From Eremophila alpestris peregrina (Eukaryota; Chordata; Aves; Passeriformes; Alaudidae): 64,000 nucleotides of DNA. The stretch spans positions 3,921,076 to 3,985,075 of the forward strand of contig WMCF01000015.1 in NCBI GenBank assembly GCA_009792885.1. The letters run 5' to 3'. The notes beneath the pieces were generated by a model that was given only the letters and a program-made list of their open reading frames with translations, made no database searches and was not told the DNA's origin. The number at the start of each line of letters is the position of its first letter. Positions within the stretch are counted from its first letter, which is position 1. Below are positions 1 to 12,400 of the stretch, one piece after another. Both the position numbers and the translations under genes were made by a program.

Positions 1-265
1 AGCCGTGTCTCCAAAGGATACCATAATTTCAAAAGTAATATTAGACGGGATTATTACTTTGAAATATGCTGACCAATAAATTTTAATTACTCCAATTTTG
101 AAGATCTAAATTCAAGCTTATGAGAGAAGATAATGTAAAATTCATAGGAAAGCTTTCTCTAAATTATTTTATTAATTACAAAGAGCTGGAAAGTTCCTTT
201 TCAAAGTAGTTTCTGTTGTTTCAGTGCAGCAGTGCCATTCTGTTAATCTCTTATTATGTCTCCAG
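1..265 (+). other. MYCBP2: 3' part of an upstream MYCBP2 intron
   Basis: AT-rich intron end leading to the tctccag acceptor at 265. No ORF or RNA gene that I can support. Confidence 0.85.
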
Positions 266-487
266 GATATCCAGGAAGCAAACTTCAAGACGTCCAGCAG
301 CCGGCTCCTTGCTGCAGTCATGTCTGCTCTGTGCCACACCTCGGTGAAGCTGACCTCCATCTTCCCCATTGCCTACGATGGCGAGGCCCTGCTGCGCTCC
401 ATGGTCAAACAAGTCAGCACCGAGAACGACTCTGCGCTGGCACATCGCTTTCCTCTGCTGGTGGCACACATGGAAAAGCTCAGTCAG
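266..487 (+). CDS. MYCBP2: MYCBP2 exon 1 of window: helical region before PHR2
   Basis: Phase 0 to 0, 74 codons, from DIQEANFKTS to HMEKLSQ. The acceptor is ...tctccag; the donor gttagg is off-consensus. The segment is predicted mostly helical and precedes the second PHR domain. No catalytic motif is visible. The reading frame stays open past the donor, but junction with the next exon (SEENVSG) restores the family sequence, which fixes the 3' end. Confidence 0.95.
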
Positions 488-3400
488 GTTAGGCTGTACT
501 CTAAACATCTCAGGATTTTTTACTTCGCAACAAAAAGCTGTTACCTACCTGCAAATTTTTACTTGATAAAGATATATATGAATTTGCTTAAGCATTTTCT
601 TCACAAAAGGCTTAGTTCAGAAACTTATTTTTTACAATTTTCAACATTTGTCTGAAATATTCCAACTGTTTCATCTTCGGAGAATGTCTAAGTAGAATGG
701 TTCTTTTCTTGGAATATTAAATTGGAAGAAATACCCTTTGGAGTAGAATTCTGTTCCATAGTGTTTTCTGCAACAGTTTTTCAGCTTTTTCATGTGATCA
801 CAAGGAGAGGCATGTGCATAGATTCAGCGTTTTGAGGAAGAGTCAACACAACTTTAGTAATAGAAAGTCATGTCCCAAAGTGGAGTTTTTAAAGGGGTCA
901 ATAAAGGAATCCCGGTTAATACTACTCTAGCAAAGGTTATTAAACAGTTTCCTAATCAAGGGCTCTTTAATGCTGTATTGTTGTAGTTAGTTTAGAATTG
1001 ATTTACAGGAACAAGAAGGGTAAAGATAATAATCAGGGAAATGGGACTGCTAAACAGTATTCTTCAGTTTGGAAGACAACAGGAGTAAGGTAGTATGAAA
1101 TTATGAACTATGCAAGAAAAATAAGGAAAGGGTAGTTGTAAAGTCTACCATTACTAGAAGTTTAGAGCAAAAGGTAAAGTCAGAAGTTTTCTGCTATTCA
1201 CAAAATACATAGTAAGCTGGGGGCCATACTCCTGTACGCCATTATTGTGCTAAAATGTTTCATGGACTTGGAAAGCACCTGTGCAAATTGATCAAGGAAA
1301 AAACCACCAGGCACTATTAAATGCAAATATAATATTTGTGTCTTGGATACAGCAGCCTCCTAACTGTAAAAGATGGAAAAGTGTTCTGTGCAGGTTTGCT
1401 TCACCTGATTGTCTTCCATATTTGTTCACTACTTGGATATTTTTTTGGAAAACAAAGGGGTAAGAAATATAAACCTTGGATTTTCATCAGTAGAGCTGAT
1501 TTTATTTTTTTTCATTGGAAATGTTTTTCAGCATGGAGAACTGTTATGAGAAACAGTGGATGTCACTGCTGGAAGACACAATATATGGCTAGGCTTAGAT
1601 TAATTTCATAGTCTTCATTCAGCAAAGAACAACTGTGCTAATAGTAACCCCACCACTGGTTTTGTCTTACCTTTTTGCATAGAAGATTCTTTTTGCTAAC
1701 ACCAAAACAATAAAGCTCCCAAGTTTCTTTTTTAGACACTGCAGAAGAAAATTATGTGAGCAGTTTCAAAGATAGCTAAATATCCACTATGTGTTAGTCT
1801 ATGCTTTTAAAGCCCATAGGTTTTATGGCTATATAGCATATAAGGAAGAGACCTCTCCTGGGAAGGACAGCTGTGTATGTATCTTTCCAATGCAATAAAA
1901 GACACATCACAACCTCATTCAGGAAATTAAGGACACTATTAATTCCTTTGACAAAGGAATACATACTATGGTAGCTTTGAGAATTTTAATTTTTTTCCCT
2001 TTTAGACATTTCTTACCTTTATGAAGTCACAGATATTTCAATTACTTAATACTCTTAATATGTGAAAGTTTGTCTTTTGTTTTTTTTAATAACCATGTCA
2101 TTTGTCTTTTTTTTTTTTTTCATACTTCAGAGTGAAGAAAATGTTTCAGGGATGACAAGCTTTCGGGAAGTGCTGGAAAAGATGTTGGTCATTGTTGTTT
2201 TACCAGTACGGAACAGCCTTAGAAGAGAAAATGAACTTTTCTCTTCACATCTGGTTTCTAATACCTGTGGGTTGCTTGCTAGTATTGTGAGTGAGCTTAC
2301 AGCATCAGCATTAGGATCTGAGGTAAAGCTGCTTTAAAATCATTTTTAGAAGTCTTTCAGGACAAACATATTATGAATGTGTGATACAGGCTGGGATGGG
2401 TATTTTGTAGGTGTGCAGATTTTTCAGAGATTCTGGAATTCCCTGTTTTGATTAGTGCAAATGTTTTGCGTAAATTTAAAAGCATATATTCACTGTATTA
2501 GGGAAGTACTGTTGATAATTAGCTACTTCATTAGGGCTGCAGAATACTGCAGATTGTTTAAAAAATGGCAAATTTTTTGAGTACTTTGCTTCTTGCCTGC
2601 ATATTTGTACACGTACAATCCTTTCAGGAGGCTGTAACTTGGTTAAGTGACAGAAAAGTATTTGACTTCATTAAAGACGTCACTCTCTGCTGTCAACAGG
2701 CTTTTCTCATAAAAAGAATCAAGCTTTTGGTAACAACTTGACTCAAGGTGTTTTTACCATTAAGTAACATCTCTTTCTGGCCCCTCTTAATCTTGACTAT
2801 ACCTAAGGCACAAATACCTAACCTTTCTTTTAGTACAGCTAATCTGTATTTTTTGCTAGTTCATCCTATAAAATACGTATTCAAGTACTTCAAAAAACTG
2901 AGTTGGATGGTTGGATTCCTAATTATGCCTGGTTAATTTCTAATTATTAGAAATACTTTTTTTTTCTTTTTAGTCAGTATTGACTAGAAGGCTAAATAGT
3001 GGCATCTTCTGTGGTTTATGAGTTGACTTTTAAAATTTACCCAGTTGAAAAATCTAGTCATTTAATTAACTTTGCTTTATTAAAGTTGTCTAACATTTGT
3101 AGTTGATATTTTCTGACAACTGTATTGAACTTCCTTCAGGTTGATGGACTGAATTCTCTCCATTCTGTCAAATCCACTCCAAACCGATTCACTAAAACGA
3201 GTCAGGGAAGAAGCTGGAATACTGGGAATGGATCTCCTGATGCAATATGTTTCTCTGTTGACAAACCTGGTGTAGTTGTAGTAGGATTTTCTGTTTATGG
3301 TGGAGGAGGAATTCATGAGTATGAGTTGGAGGTATTAGTTGATGATGTAAGTACTGCTTTTGAGAAAACAATTTGAACAAAAGTAACCTCAGTTTTTTTT

Positions 3401-6400
3401 AGTGTATTTTACAAGGGGATATTTTCATACTCTTATTCAGTCTAGGCTGCCAGTAGAACAGTGCACTGGTAGTAGGGTTTTTTGCTTGTGGTGAAGATTT
3501 TTGTGTGCCACAAGCTTCATAGTGTCAATTATCTAGTAGTGTCCTTACCTTGGTTATTGTCTTGAACTCTTCCTTTATTACAAGTAATATTTGAAGTATT
3601 GGGGGATTTTCACTTTCTGGAGCTAAATGTAAATAAATACCAGTTACCTCTCTGTAAACCATGAATGAAAATAAGAAATGAGGTTAAAACCAAAGTTGAA
3701 GAAAAGGGTAATGGCCTACAAGCATGATCAGACTGTACCTACAGATGTTTCATGTGCTGTTGATGTACTCTTAGGAGCAGCATAAAACTGTGTTGTGGAT
3801 TCTTGTAATGAAGCAATACTTCTCTTCTTTTACACACACTTGTTCACTATAACTGATGATTCTGATCTCTTCCAAAGCACAAACATAGGTTACTATGGGA
3901 AATTAACCTTTCTACTCAGTCATTTCCTCTTTAGGGGAAAGGCTTTATTGTTGACTCTGAACAGGTTTTTCATCTTTTTGTTTATAATGCCATATGTAAA
4001 AATGTATGCAATGAAGCATAAGTTGCACAATTGCATGTGTTGTGTATTTACATCATGAATGTATTAAAATTACTTTTTCTTTGAATCAGAGTGATCATAC
4101 TGGAGATGCAACTCATTCTCATAGATGGACATCTTTAGAGTTGGTTAAAGGAACTTACACCACAGATGATTCTCCTAGTGACATAGCTGAAATCAGACTT
4201 GACAAAGTTGTGCCACTGAAGGTAAATAAAATACAAGCACATCTGTAGATTTCATACAACTTCTTTAGATGGTAAAATTGAAATGGTCAGTGTAAATTGT
4301 TTGGGATTTTGGCTGCACGTTCACAAGTTAATGTTGACATGCATGCTTCATAAAGTCTTGGTTTCAGCCTATAAATTAAAAGTTCCAAATCCAGCTGAAA
4401 GAAATTGGATCCCAGTTTTTAGAATGGCATAAGATATATTGTAGCTTCTTCATAATTCTAGAATATTTTTGAAAGTTCAACTTTTTTTTGTTCAACTTGG
4501 TAGCTAATTTTCTTGGCTATCTGCTTACTCTTCAAGTAATTAGTAGTAATTTCAGTTATGGTCCATAGTTTAGGAACATGGAACAGCTCTGATTTTTTGT
4601 TAAATGCTAGATCTTTTTTGTTTAATTTCATTTGTAGAGTGCTTTGAAGGACCTTTCAGACTCTCCAGGATCAGTTTAAAATAATAACTTTCATGTACCG
4701 TGAAGCCATTAGTTACTTTATACTGCAACCTGTTTTTGCTCTCCTTTGTAAGGAAAATGTGAAATACGCAGTTCGTCTGAGGAATTATGGAAGCCGGACT
4801 GCCAACGGGGATGGTGGGATGACCACAGTTCAGTGTCCAGATGGTGTGACATTCACATTTAGCACCTGTAGTCTGAGCAGTAATGGCACCAACCAAACAC
4901 GGGGACAAATCCCACAGATCCTTTATTACAGGTTTGTGTGTTGGAATCATTCATTTCCAAGAGAACTAAACCATCAGAGTGCTTTATACCACATCTGTTT
5001 TTAAGGAGTGATAGAAATAAATGCATCCAGAGTGTGTTTGTGATGCCTCTTCCAGTCTTGTTTTAGGTTCTCTGATGTTTTTGGCTTGACAAATAATGTG
5101 ATGGTTGACTTCTTACTAGGTCCATTGTTTACTACCTTAAAGCTCTAAAAATGGAGAACTTACAAGATACACTATTTCAATTTCTGGTTTTTCTATACCA
5201 TAAGAGATATCTGAGAGATTACTCACTGGCATGTTTATCTCTCCAATTTATTCGGTTCTTCAGTTTCCAAAAATAATTGCACCAGCTAGTGAAGCAAGGT
5301 CTTTTTATATAGAAACTGTTTCCTCTCTTACTTAGAGTTGAAAGGTATAAAAAGAGAAATTGCAATTGCATGAAGAAAGTCAGCTGAAACATCTGACTAT
5401 CCTGCAGGGGAGCTTTACTTCAGCCTTTTAGGATGACAGTAGGAATTCACTTCTGGTAATGCTTTTGTAGAAAGCATTGCTTTTGTGTTTGAGGTGCTTA
5501 CCCTGATTTGTAAAAAGACATGATTTTCAAACTGGCAATACAAGGCTGATCAACAGAAGATGGAAGGAATAAAAAGATCAATTAATAATAATTTACTTTT
5601 ATCTTTGATTGTGTGAAAACTACCTAAATAATAAAAGATGAAGAAGATATGAAAAAGTAATACTACAACAATTGATGTATTTTAGACTAACAAGTGCATG
5701 AACATGTTGCTCTTAAGAAGGTTTTAAAGAAGGTAAAATATGAAGAAATAAAGTAGCCAGCAAAATTACAGTAATAGTATGTTTAAAGAAATCCTATACC
5801 TGTAAACTACCTTAAAACATGAGATTATGCTCAAAGAGCCACCTTGTCAGTAAAAACAGTAATTGCCTATTAAAGAATGGAATTGCAGTGGTGCAGATCA
5901 TGATAATTTAATAGATTTAGTCTCCTGAAATCTTGGACTTTATTATGAAGTACCATAATAGGAAAGTATCATTATGTAAGAATGATGAAAGACTTGGAAA
6001 ACACCTATTTTTCACTTCTAGGTTGTCTGCTTTTATGCAGGCAAAGGAGAAAATTAAAGAAAAATAACAATTTCTTTGATTTCAGAAAAGCAAAGGACAT
6101 AATTCCAGTAATGGAAACTTCAAGGCATTCTAACAATTAACATATGAAAATCCTCACACCAAAGTCCTGTCTTCAGATCAGAACAGTCTCAGGTTTTTTT
6201 GTTTCAACTGATAAAATTCAAAGAAGCTTTCGTAAGACTGTAGTGGTACAAATTAGAACTCTTACAGAATAAATTGTGTTGAAAAAAATTGCAGCTGCTG
6301 TGCTGTAATCACAATGTCTTTTGTAGTTTGCATGGACAAGATAAATTTAATCTTTTCTGATGCATTACTGGTTATGGACTTAGTTTGAGGACTCACTCTT

Positions 6401-9400
6401 TGATATATAATGATTTGAAGTTTTGATTTGCCTACAGCAAAGAAACAAAGGTTCAGTCAGCTATATAGAGCAGCTTGTAAAAATCACACTCTGTTTTGTT
6501 TGGAGGATGCTCAGATAGAATTGTTTCTTAGGCATGTGCAAAGAAAGGACACATACAGAAGTTAACACTCTTGGTAAGGGCAGAAAAGTTTTGGAGGGAT
6601 TTGTTGGAAAAGTACTCAGTTGAATTACACCTACCATCAGTGGCTAAAAAATTCACATTAAAAGGGCTTGAGGCAAAGTTACAATTCTAGGACACTTTGA
6701 AAAAACAGTCTTTTTGTAAGAGTGATTGATTCACATCACAGAGAAGGAGAGATCCTTGTTCACTGAACTGCTCAAAGTAAAATTTCTGAACGTTCTGAGG
6801 TGCTAATCCTGAAATAATATACTGGACAAACATAAGATATCCATAAGAGAATGGTAGATTTTGTTTTACATGTTGACTAAGTGATTTTATTTCTCTGTGC
6901 CAAGGCTTAATCACTGTCATATTGAAGGCTTGAATTAGTTTGTAATTGTCATTTGACAGCTTTAAAAAAGTAAATCGAAGCTTATTGAAATGGTTTCATG
7001 CATAATGTTGTTTAGAAGAGCCTAATTTAACATACAGAGTGGATTTGAAAGAATGAACTATTTGTTAAGGGTAAGCCCAAGACTGCATTTCAAAGCCATA
7101 ATTAATCTTTAAAATAAGAAGGGGGAGAATTTTTGTCTGTTAGGAAAATGCAGAAATATCCATTAAGAAAGTTTTACTTATTTCTGTGATGCATTTAACA
7201 CTGCTCTGTTTTTACCAAGACAGGCAACTGGCTTTGGAAGAGCATAGCAATTAATACATTTCTGTGGTTTAAAAGGCATCTAGAGAAAAGAAACTTTTCA
7301 GAAAAATGCTATTTGTACTTTTTGCCAAAGTTCTTGCAAAGGACTAACAGTGAGACATTTCCTCCAAAATACTCTTTGTGGTTTCTTTGTGTTTTGCTTA
7401 TTCTATGCCAAAAATTAGTCGTTTTTAAAATGTAATTTTGTATTTGTGAGCTTACTTTAGCTTATTCCACTATCCAGGAGTGAGTATGATGGAGATCTGC
7501 AGTCACAGCTGTTGAACAAAGCTAATGAAGAAGACAAAAACTGTAGCAGGGCCCTTTCTGTCGTGAGTGCTGTTGTACGAGCAGCCAAGGACTTGTTGCA
7601 CAGAGCTCTTGCTGTAGATGGTAAGGCTTGAGAAAATTTACTTTACTTTTCAAAGCTTTTTACTTTGCTAGCAGGCTGTAATAGTAGAATATCACCTGAA
7701 TTTGAGTGCTGTGATGTTTTTCTTTTGCTTTCCAAATAATATTTTCCTAACCTTTCATTCCTGTAGGTATCAAAGTGTGGGTAACTTTTATGTCATTGAG
7801 TTACGCTTGTGATATCATAGTAAGATACTTTGTATAAATTTGCTCATCAATTTTAAAAGTATCATATTAAACCTCGTAAGAGTCTTTATTTCCAAAAGAT
7901 GTTCCATGATGGGTTAGTTGCAGATTTCATGAGTGTTTTGCACAGAGGTTGTAATCAGTAGGACTAGTTAATGTAATTAATATATAAGTACTTAAACATC
8001 CCTTTTTGAGAAATGTAGATATCAGGCATTGTAGCCAAAATGCCCAGAATATTACATAGTGCTATAATACTCATTTTGAAAGGGCTGGGAGGACTGTTGT
8101 GCTAATTTTAATACTGTAGAAAATATGAACTCAGCTTCACAAAATGGCAAAGAATGCAATAAAATAATGCTCTAAGAGAAGGACGTTTTTCAACAGAGAA
8201 CTGTATATAATGACATATTTATCTTGGGTGGACTTGGCAGACTCAGAATTCAAAACTGCCTAAATGGTGAAAGCAATTTGAAGTAAAAATAGTCTAGCAA
8301 ATAGAAGTTTAACTCACAGGAGGCAAACCAGAAAAAGAAGATGTGCTTTGAACCATAGCATGTTTATTAATAATATGTCTGTTCTAATTATCTTTGTTTA
8401 GCTGAAGACATTCCAGAAATACTCAGCTCTTCCAGTCTGTTTTCAATGCTGCTTCCCCTCATCATAGCCTACATAGGACCAGTAGCAGCAGCTATTCCCA
8501 AGGTATGCTCCTCAACAGAAAATGCTGAAGAAATGTGTGAATGTTATGCAAGAAAAAGGTTCACTCTGAAAACTTGAGCATCTTGATTTCTTACTATTTT
8601 ATGAGTTAGTGGTTTATATTTGATAACATGACTCATGAATTTTCAGCGAGTCAAGAATTTTAAAAACACGAGATTACATTTTTTTGAACTTCAGTTGAAA
8701 ACATGTTAAAAAAATACCTTAAAGAAGCAGAGAAATATGACAGGCTTTAGGAAAAGATATGGAATGAGAAGAATGTCATTTACAACTCACTGATGAACAT
8801 TGGTGGGATGAAATGTTGTTTTGTTATATGTTTGAAAGATGTCAGCTATAAATAAAAGAACATTTCTTTCCAGTGCCACGGCATTTCTTGCACGTGTCTG
8901 AACTGGGACACTCTTGAAATCTGTTGTTAGATCAATAAATGTCAATCCTTAGCTGGTAGACACTAATGGCTTTTATTGCTTTTTCATGAGCTCTAGAATG
9001 TTTTCTGACTTCTTTTTAAAGGGGGAGGAAATAGAACTTAAAGTCTAGCAGACATGTCACGAAAGACAGTGTCAGATTTTAGTTACATTGTTTCTTCACA
9101 GAACTGGGATTTGAAACAACCAAGTGTTTTGCTGTAGAAGTGTTCCTCTGCTTGGAAAATATGCAGATTACAGGGAGCAATACAATGCTTAAGGTTTCAT
9201 GCATTAAAATATGTTCAGTATTTGAAAAATCCCCCAATAATGATATGGTTACAAAGTGTAACTGAGCTATGACTTTAGTGTGGTATTTACTTTTTGTGAA
9301 CTTGTGCTTACTGTTCATTAATGTTCAAGGTTTTAGTAGAAGCTGTTTTAGGGAAAGTATGTCACTGTTGTATACAGATTCTTGTTTCAGCTTTGGCAAG

Positions 9401-12400
9401 TCTCCAAGAGGAGATTAATGCACTGATGCTTTTTCTGTCAGGATTGTGTAGATATAGAGTTGCAAAATGACTGAATGAATTATTATTGTTATTGATAGTT
9501 TGAGAATGTTCAAACAACCACTGAAGAGAAATGGAAGCATTAGAGTACTGTTTTCACCAAGTTATAATACTTTGTAATAATGCATGTGGTGTTATGTTAC
9601 AGGTTGCTGTTGAGGTCTTTGGCCTGGTACAACAGCTACTTCCTTCAGTGGCAGTTCTGAATCAGAAATATGCCCCTCCAGCTTTTAACCCAAATCAGTC
9701 TACAGACAGCACCACTGGAAACCAGCCAGAGCAAGGGCTTTCAGCTTGTACTACCTCCAATCACTATGCTGTAGTAGAAAGTGAGCATCCCTATAAACCT
9801 GCCTCTGTTACACACTATAAGGTGAGCACCATTTCTATGTGCATATGCTGCTTTCTTAAAAGCTTGGCACAGGGGTTTTCTTGAGTTGGCATTTGCTATC
9901 TGAAAAATTATCACTGTGGATGATAATGAATATTGCCTAATATAGAAGAAAGTTCCTTGTATTATTGCTGTTCTGGACAAAACTACTGCATTCTGGACAA
10001 AACTCTACATCAAGTATAGTGGAAGATAATAAAGTTTTAACCCCTTAATTCAGGTATCTGCTCTAAGTCCCTAAATTTGCCTAGTCTTAGAGTTTGCTGC
10101 TGTCATACAGAGTTTCTTTGCTCGAACTGTACAGATAGTAGAAGTTCAGTCTTTAGTGTAGAATATATAATCACATATCAGACTTTCTTACCTAATGCTA
10201 AAACAATGTTTTGTAAAAATACCTAAAGTCAATTCTAGTCAAATTAACATCCAGAAGCAGCAAACCTATAATCAAGAGCCTTAACAGGACATCAGTTATT
10301 ATTCCACTATTCCAGTGCTTGTCCTGTGAGACAGCAAGACATCCACTGCAGAAAATGCAGTTACCATGTGATCTTGCTGGTGTAGTAATGCTTACTTTTG
10401 TCTTAAAAGCTTATGGAGCATGTCTAAAGCCTTGCGTTTAGTTACTGCATTTGAATTTCTGTAGCTATATGCAGTTATACTGCAAGCCACATTCACAAGT
10501 GGGATTCAGCTGCTCTGTATTTTTCTGGGATTGCACAAAACAGATATTTATTATGTTTGTTGAAGTTTGAGTTTTAAAAAGGTTCAGGGTTTCTAGCAGT
10601 CTATGGTTGTTTTCTTTAATGAGCCTGTACAGAGTTCTTAAAAACAATCACAAGTGGTGCCAGTGCAAATACTTAATCAGAGTATTAAGTTATAATACAG
10701 GATTCTAATTGAGTAAAGTGCAATGCATTTCAGGTACACATGAATTTCAAAGAATAAATTAGGTTAATGTTAATTTAATGAATATCAAAACAATTGTATA
10801 GAATTACATCATTAAAGCACTTTGGTAGATTAAATTAGAATTAAATCCAAATGAAGATGAAGACGGAAATGTGTAAAAAAAGCCCCAAGAGCCCTAAAAG
10901 CTTGGACATAATTAAATTATTGCTTTGTTTTAGGTGACTTTTCCTGAATGTGTCAGGTGGATAACAATAGAGTTTGACACTCAGTGTGGCACTGCTCAGT
11001 CAGAGGATGTTCTTCGTTTACTAATTCCTGTCAGAATTGCACAGAGCCTGGGATTTGGACCAAAACATACCTCTGTTCATGAAAACCTCAATTCATGGAT
11101 AGAACTGAAAAAGTTCTCTGGGTCTTCAGGATGGCCTACCATGGTGTTAGTATTGCCAGGTAATACATAGATACTGATGTAATTACTAATAATGTGAGTT
11201 ACTACAATAATTAAAGGAAGTTTGATTTTTCTGCTGAATTATCTTGGCAAACAGAGTTAAGGAAGGGTCTTTATCCAAGCTGGCAAGTTAATAATATCTG
11301 TAGTAGGTTTCTTGCTTGAAGAATTGATCTGTTTGTTTTTCCCGTGGTTTTAATTCACATATTACATATAAAGGCTGGGTTTCATATATACTTATGTAAA
11401 AGAAACACACAAAAAGAGGAGAGATATATTATTTATTTAATTTATCCTTTTACTTCTTTAAGGGAATGAAGCTCTTTTTTCTCTGGAGACTGCATCAGAT
11501 TATGTGAAAGATGAGAAAGCTTGTTTTTATGGTTTCAAATGTTATGCAATTGGATATGAATTTAGTCCAGGAACTGATGAGGTAAGGGAAAAAGATAGTT
11601 ATAATTTCTGTACCTAATAATAATAATAATAATAATAATAAATCTCCTAATAAAAGCACCTAATAAATTTTTTGAGGGTAAAATATTTATATTTCCACTT
11701 ATGACTAAGTGACATTAGCAAAGTATTTTTAGATTAATTTTACAAAAGTTTTAACATTTTTTATTAAAGACATTGTTAATTTGGAATTCTTTAATCAGGA
11801 CATTATTGGAATGGCTTTTTGTGTGGTTTGTGGCACTCTGCAAAAAAATAGTATGGTTTTATCTTGTATGTCAGTGGGATATAAGATACCCTAAAATTCT
11901 GCCCTACTCTTGCATCAAAGATCCAAAGGTTTGGGGCTTTCTGCTGTCACTGCCAGTTGAATGACATACTTGCATTATTTTCTAGTGCTCACTTACACCA
12001 GAACTCTCAGACTCTTTGGAAATGCTGTACTCATTTAGACTGCCTCGGGTTTCGCCCAGTGGTCTCTTCATTTTGCCTTTAAGGACATGAGTCATTTCCA
12101 CCACTGTTTATTGCAAAGGGAAGATGAAATTTCTTCATGTCCTTGGCTCAGTTCTGTCTTTTGGCTTATTTTAAGAGATTACTGAAAACACCTAATATGT
12201 TTTATAATAATTCCATAAATATAAGGTTTCCCTTATGTTGGGAGACTTTGGGCCTGTTGCTTCATATGGACTTGGCAAGGTCTGCAACTTGTTTACACTA
12301 CAACCCTCACAGAAGATTTACCGCATCTTATTCCTGGATTTTGCTCAAGCCGAATCATGTCTTCAGATTTTCAGAACGTCAAGTTCTTTGGAATTTTTTT

